From Tyto alba (lineage: Eukaryota; Chordata; Aves; Strigiformes; Tytonidae): a DNA stretch of 64,000 nucleotides. Location: contig NW_024881321.1 of assembly GCF_018691265.1 (NCBI RefSeq), positions 23,348,198-23,412,197 of the forward strand, read 5' to 3'. Shown piece after piece: positions 34,605-46,721 of this stretch. How positions within the stretch are numbered: the first letter of the stretch is position 1; each line of letters opens with the position of its first letter. A program made the position numbers and the translations under genes. The notes beneath the pieces were generated by a model. That model searched no databases. It saw only the letters and a list, made by a program, of their open reading frames with translations, and was not told the DNA's origin.

Positions 34605-35309
34605 TAGTTCACAGATGGAAGCAGTTACATGGTAAGCAGCCCCCGATACTCAGGATTTGCTGTCACAACAACTGACACAGTCATGGACTCTGGGCCGCTA
34701 CTTGCTTCAACCTCTTCTCAGAAAGCAGACATAATTGCCCTGACAAAGGCCCTTGAGAAAGCTAAAGGATTGATAATCAACATATGGACCAATTCTAAAT
34801 ATGCATTTGGAGTGGTGCATACTCACAAAGCTATTTGGAAGGAAAGAGGACTCTTGAACTCTCAAGGGAAAACCATCAAGCATGACACAGAGATTCTGAA
34901 ACATCTGGAAGCTGTCCAATTGGCAGAAAAAGTGGCCATCATGCATGTAAAGGCATGCCAGAAAATACGGTTGGCCATAGAAAGAGGCAATGAGTTCACA
35001 GACAGAGAGGCAAAACTAGTGGCACGAGCAGAACAGGTAACTGAGGGAGCACTAATCCCAGATGGTAAGGTCATACTGGAGGGAAAACCTCAGTATAGTA
35101 AGGAAGACCTTAAACTTATAGGGGATTTAGATGGGGAATATAACCAGGATGGATGGGTTGTTACTCCACAACAGAAAATCATAGTTCCCTCACACATGAT
35201 ATGGGCAGTAGTTCAAGAGGAACATAGAAAAAGTCACTGGGGACTAGAAGCACTATATAAATATTTGATTGGGAAGATCATTGCAAGAAACCTGTATACA
35301 GCAGTGTGA
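34605..35309 (+). pseudogene. pol: pol: RNase H and integrase N-terminus
   Basis: FTDGSSYM at about 34605 gives the first RNase H Asp, just before a 226-codon open stretch starting at 34629. Expected catalytic positions are altered: QKADIIALTKAL (residues 31-42) has Asp where Glu is usual, and TNSKYAFG (54-61) has Asn where the second Asp is usual. The last Asp (TDREAK, 124-129) is kept. The integrase zinc-binding HX3H (H199, H203) follows, and the frame ends at a TGA just before CDLC (about 35325), which would supply the two Cys. RNase H would be inactive as it stands. Confidence 0.88.
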
Positions 35310-35745
35310 CAGGTGACACAATGGTGTGATCTTTGTCTTCAGACTACCCCCAAAGGAGGTCCAAAACTAGAGATGGGCCAGATAGGGAGAGGTAACCTGC
35401 ATGGGCAACAATGGCAAATTGATTTCTTGGGGCTCCCAAGAAAAGGGGGGTACTGATATTTGTTGGTATTAACTGATACTTTTTCAGGATGGCCAGAAGC
35501 ATTTCCTTGCAGGACGGCGAAAACTCGGGAGGTCACCAAAGTCTTGCTACAAGAAATCATTCCAAGATAAGACTTTGGAACCGCAGTGGGAAGGACCATT
35601 CCAAGTGCTGCTGACCTCCTTCACAGCTATCAAAATCAAGAAACACAATGCCTGGATGGATCACTCTCGAGTGAAGAAGGCTCCTAAGTCTCAATGGAGA
35701 ATCACACAAGTCCAACCAGGAGAATTCTACCTATCTCGGCCATAA
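35310..35745 (+). pseudogene. pol: pol: integrase core remnant and C-terminus
   Basis: WQIDFLGLP (about 35407-35434) and [12 protein letters not shown] (about 35470-35505) supply the first two Asp of the DDE core. A stop (TGA) lies at 35455-35457. At about 35570 the sequence jumps straight to the C-terminal region (WEGPFQVLLTSFTA, then HSRVKKAP), so the segment with the catalytic Glu is deleted. The frame closes at about 35742, only 43 bp before the LTR, so env has been lost completely. Confidence 0.85.
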
Positions 35746-35767
35746 TAGTAAAAGAATTTACTACTGG

Positions 35768-35785
35768 GAAAGAAATGGGGGCAGT
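35768..35785 (+). other. Polypurine tract of the gamma-like ERV
   Basis: GAAAGAAATGGGGGCAG lies immediately before the LTR start TGATCTAAGG at 35786. It is the primer for plus-strand DNA synthesis in such elements. Confidence 0.75.
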
Positions 35786-36226
35786 TGATCTAAGGAAACA
35801 TTAACCAGATGGTGTCCCCCTACACTCAGGAAACATTGCACCTGGGGCTTGAGACATGCCCTGCCCTTTGTTTGTTGGGACATGCCCTTTGTTTGTTGGG
35901 ACATGACCTGTGCTTGTTGGGACATGCCCTGTGTTTTGTTAAGACATGCCGTTTATCTGATAACATGGGAGTTGCTAGGGGAGGGTCAGCACCGGGGGGC
36001 TTGGGGTGGGGGATATGTTAAGGATTTCGTGGAACTAATTGTAATATTCCCTCCCTATTCCCAGAATTGTGATACATATGTAACATTCTACATAATAAAA
36101 AGGAGCCGCTCTTGGCTCCAAGCTGAGCATGCATTTGGAGGAAATTATTTCCCCGTGCGCCCAGTGCTGAATAAACACACCTACTTTATAACCTTACTGG
36201 TTCTAAAGTCGTGATTCTGCACCTCA
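35786..36226 (+). repeat. 3' LTR of the gamma-like ERV
   Basis: It runs from TGATCTAAGGAAACA to TTCTGCACCTCA, 441 bp, with AATAAA at 36170-36175. The family is confirmed by two antisense solo copies at 53325-53744 and 54101-54538, which share both ends and the GGAGCCGCT...TTGGCTCC block. U3 contains five copies of a 21-26 bp direct repeat (35852-35951). Confidence 0.92.
35852..35951. promoter_or_regulatory. U3 direct repeats with p53-half-site-like palindromes
   Basis: Repeat cores start at 35852 (AGACATGCCC), 35878 (GGACATGCCC), 35899 (GGACATGACC), 35920 (GGACATGCCC) and 35942 (AGACATGCCG). Three match the p53 half-site pattern RRRCWWGYYY exactly and two miss by one base. Spacing of starts is 26, 21, 21 and 22 bp. 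TTTGTTTGTTG lies between copies. Binding is inference from the motif only. Confidence 0.6.
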
Positions 36227-36389
36227 GAATAATACCTACAATGGTCTACTAGTCACCTTGAGAGGTTTGATGTTGTCTTATTTCTGTTAAAGCATGTCAA
36301 ATCTTTGAACTTTTTTTTTTTTTTTTTTTAATCATTCCAACTCCTGGAACATAGTCTTCTTACCCACAAAAATATACTTGGAGTAGTAT

Positions 36390-36420
<31 letters not shown>

Positions 36421-39042
36421 CAACTATCTGTTACTGACTCTCAGCAGATAATTATAATTCCACAACTATGCCACTGCAAAGGAGTTTGTGTGTTCCTTTT
36501 CAGTTTCCAATCAAAGTAAACCAAGTTAACTTCAGAAGTCATTTACATCACTTCCAGTATTGATATCAAGCAAATGAAAGATTATATTGAGCAATTGCTT
36601 CATAATTTTTTAGATATTCAAAAGTTAGGTTACATATAATCTTCAATTTAAACAAAAGCATATGTCACTTGTCATCTATTTCTATCACAGTATGTTTCAC
36701 ATACACAGATTTAGCTACATTAACCTATTTACTGTTTTGCAATTGAAGAGTCTAAGAAGCTGAGATCTGAATGAAATTAAATAAGATGCTAATAGTAATT
36801 TTCTGAGACATAGCTTTTTCCTCAAGACTACTTTTTGAAGAATTGGATACAAAAATGTTAGAATTGTCAACTATGTTAAGAATATGACTCCTGTTCAAAA
36901 AAATATAGTTTTATTGCTAATTATTTTATTAATTCAAAAATGGAATTTCTGTAAACAGCATACTCAATAGGGCTTTCATTTGATAATATTGGTAATAGTA
37001 TAAATGAAAAAAATAATGTGTTTTGAAGCTTTAGAAGTATGTAACAGTGCAACTTCACTTCCAAAATACTTATTTTGCCAAATTGGTTGATCAGCTTTTA
37101 CTGCTGAATGGGCATAAGACCCAGTTATTAAATTAACATGTCAAGAGATCAAGAGACAAGACATTTTTTAGGCACCTGAATGCATTTCATACTGACTGCA
37201 AAAAGTGTCTATGTGTTTGAGAAAATAAATAGATTACTTCAATGGAAACTACTTTTCCCTGTTAGTTCAATATATAATAAAACTTTGAATGACAGAACAT
37301 TTAGATCTAGTATATTGTACTAAAGGTATTTCAAAGCACTTTCAGGAAGAAAAAGAAAAAAAGTAGAAAAAGTTTATTTTTAAAAGTTATCTTGTTAAAG
37401 ATTCCTTAAGCTTCTGTCTTCTCTCACAAAAAACCAAACAAACAAACAAACAAACAAACAAACAAAAACAAAAAACAAGCACAAAATACTTACATTTATT
37501 ATGAAAAAATTATCTGCATTTTGTAATTTTTCATCAAATAATCACACTTTGTACATTATTCAGTTACCTATTCTGTAAAGGATGGGATGGCATTCAACAA
37601 TGACAGAAAATCACCTAATTGTTTCTTACTGAATGAATGTTTTCATTACCAAGCCAGTTTCATACCTACTGATATACAAAGTTTTTACTCTTGCATAGAC
37701 AGGTCCTGCATTGCAGATTATATCACAGCATATTCTCAGTGAAATTACCATTTTTCAGTCTTTTGATATGCAATCTACTAATTTCTGTGAATTATGCTTG
37801 CATTTCAAGAATCAGTATAATAGTTTTCCTTTTTTGCTATATTTAATGCTACTTACCTTTTTATTACAGAACACTGCTGTGTTGTGTTTATATATATATA
37901 TTTTGTCTGATACCAAAATGTCAATTACTGATGCCTGGTTGTGAGCAGTTCTAGATGGTTTTGAAAGTTTTAAAAACAACTGCTCACTGGACCATAAGTC
38001 TTGTAAAATATGGATGTTTATAACGTGTGATTCTCCACTCATTAACACAGAACAATCATCTGCAATAAGTAAACTTTTCTCCAGAAGAAATTTTTCTAAT
38101 TCATTCTGAGTTCTCATGATTATTTTGAAAATACAGGAATACAAATGGGAATAGAATTTAAGTCTAATGACTTAATGGCACAAAATTAATAATAATAAAA
38201 AAAGAAAAGTCTTCCTTGTATATACGACTCTGGTTGCCCATGGAATCATCAGTGACCTAGGGGAAATATGGATGTCCAGGTCTGGCATCACTGACATTCC
38301 CTATCTCTGCTCAGTGAGTAACACAAGAATAAAGAATGTGCAGGTTTTTACCTACATCTCAGCATATTTGCTTATCGTCCTTCAGCATCACAAGGATCCA
38401 GTCTGATAACTGAGTCTCAGGGCCTTCACAGATTAGGTATAATGAAGTGCAAGAAAAGCTTTATGCTTTTTTGGAAATTCCCTCTAAAAACTTCACTTTG
38501 TCCTTTAATTTTACTGGCATTAGGAGGTGATCCTTCTGCTCACTATCTCTGGGACTCTCATCTTTCTCTATTTTATGCTAGAATAACTCTATCAGTTCTA
38601 ACTGTCTGACTTCTAATTTAAACCTGAGTGAAACAAATGTCTTGTCTGACATAACTGCCATCAGCAAACTAGCTACTGAATGCAGGAAGATTTCACTGAA
38701 ATCTTTTTGTACAAAAGTCTATGTAGTGCGTTACCATCTTTCCAAGGACAACAGTACCTAAAGATTCAACGTAAGAATTACTGAAACTTCTGAATGCTGA
38801 AAAGTTTCAATGAATACAGGTTCTTCACTATATTTTCTATATTAAATTATCTTAAGAAGCAAAATTTGTTGCTATATAATGTACTATGGCTGTACTACTG
38901 AACAATTACTCCTTGTCCAATCATCTTTCCTTCAATGCCAACAAAAGACAATGGAAAATTTAAAAATTAAGAGTCAAAAAAAAACAAACCCCAAGCCCCC
39001 CCCCAAAAAAAAAAAAAAAACACAGGGCACATCCAATGTTGG
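36227..39042. other. AT-rich non-coding stretch with simple repeats
   Basis: It holds T20 (about 36310-36329), CAAAA units (36390-36421), CAAA units (37435-37467), TA repeats (37889-37902) and C8-A18 (near 38997-39020). No gene recognised. Confidence 0.5.
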
Positions 39043-41142
39043 GATCTTGTTGTGGTTTAGGCCCAGAAGGCAACTGAGCACCACACATTGGCTCACTCCC
39101 TCCCTTCCCCATCGCAGAGATGGGAAGGCAAATAGGGTGCAAGAATGGCTCGAGGAATCCATCTAAGCACTAGGAGGAGTCACTCACCCATTATGGTCAC
39201 AGGCAGAAGATAGACTTGTTAGGGGAAATAAAAAAACCCACCACTTTATTTAAAATGCTAACAAGACAACACTTAACAGACATGGTGGGGACAGTGAGAA
39301 GCACTATCACATCCAAAAACAACCCGAAACCCCTCCCATCTTCCCGGGCTCAGCTCTGCTGCCCATTTCTCTCCCTCCTCCCCCAGCAGTGCAGGGGGCA
39401 GGGGATGGGGGTTACAGCCAGCTCACCACTCCTTCATTCTCAGGAGGTGGGGTGAACACTGCATATTCCTCCCCTGTTCCACGTGGCTCCTCTCTCACTG
39501 CAGACAGTCCTCCATGAACCTTCTCAGAGTGATTCCTTCCCACAGGCCACAGTTATTCCCATGCTGTTCAGGCATGGTTCACCCCTGCATCTTGCAGTCC
39601 TCCCAGCGCCAAACCACAACAGCAGGGGTCATTTCTCCCCTTAGAGTACTGGTCTCCTTTAAGTGCATCTACCTGCCCTGGCATGGGGCCCTCCACAAGT
39701 TTTGTGTTGGACTCTACTCCACTGTGAACCTCCATGGGTAGCAGGGTAGGCAGCCCTGCCATCTCACCACAGGATAGAGGGGTCTCTGCTCCAGCATACC
39801 TCCCCCACATCCTTCTCCTTCCTTCTGCTGACCTGAGTGTCCATCCTTCTCAAAACTCCTCTTCACAAGTCCCAACCCCCTCTCAGGTTCTCCTTTTAAA
39901 TACGTTATTGTCCTGGGATTGAGAGAGTGGTGGGATTTTTTGGTAGTAGGGGAGTGGGCTATAAGGGTGGCTCCCTGTGAGAAGAGTCTTGAGGCTCCCC
40001 CAGCTCCAAATCAGCTCTACCTCTGCACCAAAACTGGGCCAATCAGCTGTGCCTCTGTGATAATATATTTAAGAAGGGACGTGGTGAGTAGGAGTCAGAC
40101 TTGTGAGGAGGAGTTGCTGCAGCTGCATGAACACCAAGGTCAGTGGAGGAATGGAGGAAGAGAGGAGGGGGGAGGTATGCCAGAGCAGAGATCCCCCTGT
40201 ATCTTGTGGTGAAATGGCAGGGCTGCACCCTCCTGCCACCCATGAAGATCTACAGTGGAGCAGACACTGATTTATGGCCTGTGTTTTTCACAGGACTGAT
40301 CAAGGTGCTGTGCCCGAAGAACGCCGGGGTCCTGTGGGAGAAGGTAGCCCTGCTGTTGTAGTTCAGCGCTGGGAAGATTGCAGCATGCAGGGGTGTCCCA
40401 TGCCAGAGCAGCTCAGGAAGGGCTGCAGCCCGTGGGAGGGACTCCAGTTGGAGAAATTTGGTGACCCACTCAGGAGCAGTGTAAGAAAAAGCTGCAGCCC
40501 ATGGGAGGGACTCATGTTGGAGAAAGTTTGTGGAGGACTGTCTTCTGTGAGAGGGGGACCATGATGGAGCAGGGGGAGAAGTTCCAGAAGCTCCACACAC
40601 AAAAAAAATGGAAGAAGCAGCAGCACTGACTGCACCCCACAGTCCCTGCCCCCTGTGATGCTGCAAGGAAGAGGTAGAGATACCAGGAGCAGAATTGAGC
40701 CCGGGAAGAAGGGAGGTGTGGGGGGGAGGTGTTCTCAAGATGTGGCAATGCTTCTCACTGTCCTACTCTGTTAAGTGTTGTTGTTAGTGTCTGTAACAAA
40801 TGTATGTTCTTTTTTGACTCACCTAAGGAGTCTGCCTTTTGCTCATGACCATAACGGGTGACCTGTCCCTCCCTGTCCTATCTCAAATCCCAAGCCTTGC
40901 TCATCTCTCTCTTTTCATTGCTGGAAGAGAAGGGGAAGTTTGTGGCTTCATGGTGTTTGGCTGCTGACCATGCTCAAACAACAGTTATCTCAGAGATGCA
41001 GCTGACTGTCTCTGCCCTGGCCAGAGGCGGGTCTGATGTGGAGGTGGGGGAGCTTTCAAGAAGCTTCTCATAGGGGGCGATGCTGTATTCCCCTCCCCAG
41101 CTACCAAAAAAAAAAAATGCCACAGCAACCCAGCACAGATCT
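39043..41142 (-). mobile_element. Antisense ERVL-like LTR, interrupted by an inner LTR
   Basis: The outer LTR occupies 39048-39908 and 40989-41137 (ends TGTTGTGGTTTAGGC and CAACCCAGCACA). Its duplication GATCT is intact at 39043-39047 and 41138-41142. Excluding the insertion and its second TSD copy it is about 1010 bp. In sense orientation it starts like 43746-44747. It was split by a plus-strand LTR at 39909. Confidence 0.92.
39909..40983 (+). mobile_element. Inner ERVL-like LTR nested in the outer copy
   Basis: It spans TGTCCTGGGATTGAGAG to CATGCTCAAACAACA, 1075 bp, with perfect 5-bp duplications GTTAT at 39904-39908 and 40984-40988. The target lies inside the outer LTR, at its TTATCTCAGAGA block. 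It is close to 16919-17983 along most of its length. Open frames of 70-160 codons within it come from imperfect GC-rich repeats. Confidence 0.93.
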
Positions 41143-43740
41143 CTATAGAGTGGATTAAAGTGAAATTCTTTCAAGAATTAATAGTTCATGTAAGAGGTAA
41201 TTACCGTGCTGCACTACAAAAAGCTACTGTTTGAACCATTTAGCTGTGAAGCTCATGCCTGGCTATTTCTAGGATTTAAGTCCATTTAAGCTCCCATCTG
41301 ATAGACAGCAAGGACTCAAGTTCTCATTGTTGCTTTCTGTTTCTGAAACAGTATAATCTCAGGAAAGAGTAGCTTGTGTCAGCTTCTTTGGGAGGAGTAC
41401 AAGAGGATATGCAGGCAAAAGTATTGTGTACGCAAATAGATTTCATTTCAAAATTACAATTACGGTTGCTAAACACTTAAAATTTGGGCATGAAATAGAC
41501 ATTCTCAACTCAAGTCCATCAAAACTGTATTACAAATATATATTTACTGGTTCAGTCTTTCTTTTAAGTTTTCAAGGTCACATACTGTGCAGCTTACTGC
41601 AGACATCCTGAAAGTGCCTTTGTGAGTTAAGGGCAGTAATTTCAATTATTTTCAAATAGTTTGCCCTTTTTGAAAGGGAATTTAATATTAGTGGTGTAAT
41701 TATGCCTAATAATTATAATTATAAATGGAATAATTTTATTTAAATTGTATTTTTTTTTACCTTACTCTACCTTACACATTTCTAACACTTCATACAGTGT
41801 TCAGTGATCTTTTATTTAAAATTTCCAGTAGAATTTTGAACCTTACTTACATTGTTGATCACTCACTTTTGCAATTGTCCTTTTGAAAAAAACACAAGCC
41901 TATTTCACATGAACATGTGGAGATAGAAGATACTGCCTGGACCTCCAGTTTTTTTCTGCATGTGAACAATAAACACATTTGGAAGTATTAGCAGTCTTCC
42001 CTCCTTTGTTAGATATCATGTGCCTTCTTTTGGAAGGAAGATATGAGGAAAGAGAAATTAGCTTTTTCTAATCATCTTCTCAAATGCATAGACACTGTAG
42101 TCAGCTCGTTGTAAACAATTGCATATTGCAGTCAAAACCTGAGTTACACAAAATTTCCATTCAATATGGGGAAAAAATAGTTGTAATAAAATAGAGCTAT
42201 CAAGTAGAATAATGAAGTCTAAACTACCTAATTACATGAAAATCATCAGTGAATGTGGAATAAAGAGCAGAAGATGAAAGGTCATGAGGATTTCACAGTT
42301 CTCAGTAGAATTACCATGTATGAATTGATGAAAAATTATTGTCAGAACACAGTGCTGCAAATTATGGCTCAAATAACCTCTGCTATAGGCAACAGATGAC
42401 TTTGGGAGGGCATGATTCATATATAAAAGAAAGAAATCTTGTGCTAGTGTACAGTTGAGAAAATTAGCATACATGTTAAAGATAATAGGTATATGAAACT
42501 AATTAATATTTGCCAGTGCATACAGAATATGAAGGAAGTGTATTCTTTAAGACTTGTAGATCTCTCTAGTCTTGATTTTACCACTTTTTATTTTTGTTGC
42601 TGCTTCTTCCTCTCTACATTAATGCAAGTGGGAGAAAACCTACAGAATACAGAAAGGACAAAAAATGCCTGAGGGAAATATGCCACCATGTTTGTGGATG
42701 TTTTAGAATTATTTTTGTGGAAGGTATTAATTTTTAATTATAGGAAAGTGCTGAATTGTTTGGGTTCCATAAGTGTCCAAGGGAAATACAGCACAGGCAA
42801 GGACCAAGTGCAGGGGCCTGAGATTGGAAGCAGCTTCTGAGCACACAGGAAAAGGGCCCAAGGAAAGGTTCTCTCATCTCTCACACCTTTGTCACCCCTG
42901 CAGACTGATCCCAGGTTACCCAGATGCTCTGTGTCAGAGTCAGCCTTGGGCACCAGCAGCCAAACTCTTGAGGGTCGTGGATATATTCAGGGCCCTAGCT
43001 GGGGTCAAATGGAATATAATGTAGGGGACAGTGGATTGCAAAACTGGCTGAAATACTCCAGGTCAAGCTGCAGAATATAGGAGCTTTTATTAAATTGTCA
43101 GCTGTACTTCTGTCTTTTCTCTGCCTCCAATAAATGGAGTTAGAAGATAATCTACAGCAGAGTCATTAGGTGGCTGACTACCCCAGCTCTGGAGTGTCTT
43201 CTCCAGTGTTTCTTGTAGTTGTTTAGGTCATGACATACACTGCGAAAAAGAGTTAACATTGCAGTAAGGATTCTGGTTGCTTCCACTTGAAAAAGTGGAA
43301 TGTTTATGTGAAATTGCATGAGAACAAAACCAATCTTGTAGGTAACTTAGGAGACCTAGGGACAGCAGAATAGCAGGTAATTAAATCATTAGAGATGTTT
43401 TTATGAAAAATCTTTCACTGGAAATTCTGTTTGAACCATCCTTGTGAATGAGAAATGCATTCAATATTGTTTCAAGAATGACTGAATAGCTGGAAAAGAG
43501 ACATTATTTACAATATGTATTCGCAAGTGTTCATTCAATTAACTGCACTAACAAAGTAAGACAATGTTTTCATTAATTCAGACTGGTGATATATATACAA
43601 GTTTATAAAAAATTATGTAGAAACAATTATTATAAGAGGGCAAATATTGTAAAAATGTTATAAGAACACTAAGCAAATATATTTGTTAAGAACTTTATCT
43701 TATCTATTGAATTATACGTGAAAATGTACAAAGAGCTAAT
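41143..43740. other. Non-coding stretch
   Basis: No gene or repeat family recognised. 42770-43080 is less AT-rich, with an 83-codon open frame (42773-43024) without known motifs. Confidence 0.45.
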
Positions 43741-43745
43741 TTTGG

Positions 43746-44747
43746 TGTGCTGGGTTTCTGTGGCACAGTTTTTTGGTAGCAGGAGAGGCAGCTAAAGTGG
43801 TGACCCCTGTGAGAAGCTTTTCGAAGGTCCCTCAGCTCCAAGTCAGATCTGCCTCTGGCAAGGGCTGAGCCAATCAGCAATGGTGGCTGTGTCTCTGCAA
43901 TAATACTTAAGAAGGGGAACCTGAGAGGGGGTTGGGACTTGTGAGGAGGACCTTCAAGAAAAACAAACACCAAGGTCAGTTGAAGGAAGGAGAAGGGAAG
44001 GGGGGAGGTGCGCTGGAGCAGAGGCCCCTGTATCCCATGGTGAAACGGCAGGGACACCAATCCTGCCACCCATGGAGGTCCATGGTGGTGCAGAGGCTGA
44101 CCTGAAACCTGTGGAGAAACCTGCTCCAGGACAGGAATCTGCACTTAAAGGAAGCCAGGAGTCTGAGTGGAGAAACAGCTCCTGCTGTTGTAGTTGGGAG
44201 GACTGCAACAAGTGGGGTGACCCATGCTGGAGCAGCGTGGGAATGGCTGCATCCCATGGGGAGGACTCACTGCAGAGAAGGTTTATGGAGGACTGTCTCC
44301 AATGAGAGGGGAGTCACATGGAGCAGGGGAAGAATGTGCGGTATTCACCCCATCTTCTGAGAAGGAAGGAGCAGCGAGCTGATTGTACCCCTTATCCCTT
44401 GCTCTCTGTATTGCTTGGGAAGGAGGTAGAGAGATGGGGAGCAGAGCTGAGTCCGGGAAGAAGGGAGGGGTGGGGGAGGTGGTTTTGGATGTGGTAGTGT
44501 TTCTTACAGTCTTATCTTGTCTGTTAAGTGTTGTCTTTGTTAGCATTTAAATTTAAGTGATGTTCTTTCTTTCTTCCCCTAATGAGCCTGTCTTTTGCCC
44601 ATGACCATAATGGGTGAGAGACCCCTTCCTGTCTTTTAATGGATTCTTTGAGCCATTTCTGCTTCATTTTCTCCTTCCCATTCCTGATGTGGGAAGGGGT
44701 GAGTTGCTGAGTGGTGCTCAGTTGCCCTCTGGGCTCAAACCACGACA
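43746..44747 (+). mobile_element. Solo LTR, long ERVL-like subfamily
   Basis: It runs from TGTGCTGGGTTTCTGTGG to CTCAAACCACGACA, 1002 bp. Flanks TTTGG (43741-43745) and CTAGG (44748-44752) agree at only 3 of 5 positions, so the duplication has decayed. It shares GTGAGAAGCTTTTCG, TACTTAAGAAGGG and the CATGGTGAAACGGCAGGG blocks with its relatives. Confidence 0.87.
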
Positions 44748-44752
44748 CTAGG

Positions 44753-45151
44753 TCAGTTTAGGTGCCTGGCCAGTCAATCAACCTTGTCTGATGGTTGAAA
44801 AAAAGGTTGTCTAAGGGATTATTTTAAGGAATAAACTAAAAACATAAATTAAAAAAAAAAAAATATATTTTACCGTAGTGTATCCTCAGATTTTCCAGCA
44901 ATTTGCAGGTTAAGGACTTCTAGACCTGGAGGTTTCACTCACACCATTGTACTTATTAACTATCAATGGATATACTCTTCATTAAATTATCCTGTACTTT
45001 TTTTTAACACATTGATGTTTTTAGGTTCTACACTATCGGGTGGAAAAGAGTTCCAGAATTTAAGAACAGTGTGTAAAAATTGCTTCTTCTTATTTATTTC
45101 AAGCAAGATATCTTGCATTAGAAGTCTTTACACTAGGAGAATTAGTAAATC
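44753..45151. other. Non-coding spacer
   Basis: A13 run at 44850-44862; nothing else recognised. Confidence 0.5.
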
Positions 45152-45215
45152 GTAGAACCATAGAATCATAGAGTCATTTAAGTTGGAAAAGACCTTTATG
45201 AACATCGAGCCCAAC
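45152..45215 (-). mobile_element. Very short CR1 3' end, antisense
   Basis: ACCATAGAATCATAGAGTC followed by TTTAAGTTGGAAAAGACCTTT and CATCGAGCCCAAC is the reverse complement of a CR1 tail and 3' end. It is cut at 45215 by the insertion of the next LTR and does not resume clearly at 46726. Confidence 0.8.
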
Positions 45216-46721
45216 TGTTAGCGGTCACAATCATGAATTGAACTTATAAACACCAAGCAGATATGCACGCACTGATTTATTCCAGCGCTGGGGAACACAG
45301 GGGATAGTTCCACTAAATTCATGTTCACCAACAGGTACAAAGCACAGTATATTTACACACTTTTTCAGCAGATTCATGGTTATGTTGCAGTTACCGTAAC
45401 AAAATAGCTTAAATCCTAGAATATTATTTTGATTTTAGTTTACAATATGATTTTGATTTTAAAATGGAGTTATAGTAGCTATGAGAACATATAATATGTT
45501 AAGATCTTAGGAGCAACTAGCATTGTGTTTGCCCCGATTACTATGGAAATCATTATGGACTCTGAATCAAAACAATGGGTACTGGTTATGGATCTTGATT
45601 TTAAACAATAGGTACCGGAAGAAACTGGGTTTGGTGGGGAAGATCGGCCAAAGAAGAAATGAGCATTAGCCAAAGATAAAATGAGTATGCGCAGGGATGG
45701 AGTTCAGTCAGTGGACACAGTGATGAAGACTATTGACGACCACCAGAGGACCTCGGTCCAACATAACCACGCATGCATTAGATACATTTGCGTATGATAA
45801 TGAGTTCCAGGAAATAACATGAATATGGTAATCATTATCCTCCTCTCATTCTGTTCAAATCATTGAGGATGACCAATGACTTCTGTAGAATAGGAATATA
45901 GGTAGGGTGAGGTAACTGAAAGCCAATCATTATTAAGGTCAAACTAAACTTTATGAATTTTCTTAATCTCACGTAACCATGACTCTGCTGAAAAAGTGTA
46001 TAAATATGCTGTGCTTTGTATCTGTTGGTGAACACGTTTTTTGGTGGAGCTATCTCCCGTGTTCCCCAGTACTGGAATAAAGAAGTGCCTGCTTATCTGC
46101 TTTGTGTAGATAAATTCTATTTGCAATTGCGACCGCTAACAGTTACATAAGATCAACAAAATTCATAAAGTTTAATTTGACCTTAATAATGATTGGCTTT
46201 CAGTTACCTCACCTTACCTATATTCCTATTCTACAGAAATCATTTGTCATCTTTACTGATTGATTTGAATAGAATGAGGGGAGGATAATGATGACTGTAT
46301 TCATGTTATTTCCTGGAAATCATTATCATATGCAAATGTCTCTAACACATCTGTGGTTATACTAGATGGGGGTCCTCTGCTGGTCATAGATAGTCTTCCT
46401 CACTGTGTCCGCTGACTGAACTCCACCCTTGTGCATGCTCATTTCACCTTTGGCTGATCTTCCAAACCAAACCCCAGTCTCTTCTGGCACCTATTGTTTC
46501 AAGTCAAAATCCATAACTAGTACCCATTGTTTTAATTCAAAGCCTATAACAATTTCTGTAATCAAGGCACACACCATACAAGCTACCAATTCCTAAGGGC
46601 CTTAATGTGCTTTATATTCTCATAGCTGCTATAACTCCATTTAAAAATCAAAATCATATTCTAAACTAGAATCAACATAATATTCAAGGATTCAAGCTAT
46701 TTTATTAAGGTAACTGCAACA
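45216..46721 (-). mobile_element. Antisense gamma-like LTR, interrupted by an inner LTR
   Basis: The outer LTR occupies 45216-45382 and 46146-46721 (about 743 bp) and begins TGTTAGCGGTCAC and ends GGTAACTGCAACA. A perfect 4-bp duplication CAAC lies at 45212-45215 and 46722-46725. It was inserted into the CR1 tail. The reverse poly(A) signal TTTATT is at 45276-45281. The two halves join coherently across the inner insertion (TCATGGTTA, then GTTACATAAGAT). Confidence 0.93.
45383..46141 (+). mobile_element. Inner LTR of the same family, nested in inverted orientation
   Basis: It runs from TGTTGCAGTTACCG to GCGACCGCTAACA, 759 bp, with perfect 4-bp duplications GTTA at 45379-45382 and 46142-46145. 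TATAAATA lies near 45999 and AATAAA at 46076-46081. It is the reverse-orientation equivalent of the surrounding LTR. The two differ substantially, so they are not a recent inverted duplication. Confidence 0.93.

Larger units (their letters stand above)
33290..36226 (+). mobile_element. 5'-truncated gammaretrovirus-like ERV: pol plus 3' LTR
   Basis: Sequence similarity starts abruptly at about 33290 in the N-terminal part of reverse transcriptase. It proceeds through RT, RNase H and integrase, then a polypurine tract and one LTR. No 5' LTR, gag, protease or env is present. Domain order and motif style (LPQGFKNSP, YVDD, TDGS, integrase HHCC, GPF...HSRVKKAP) fit a gamma-type (class I) element. 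Several frameshifts, stops and deletions make it non-functional. Confidence 0.92.

Noticed and set aside
45216..46721. A long inverted-repeat transposon with terminal inverted repeats
   Set aside because: The symmetry is explained by one LTR nested in another in reverse, each with its own duplication, TATA box and poly(A) signal.
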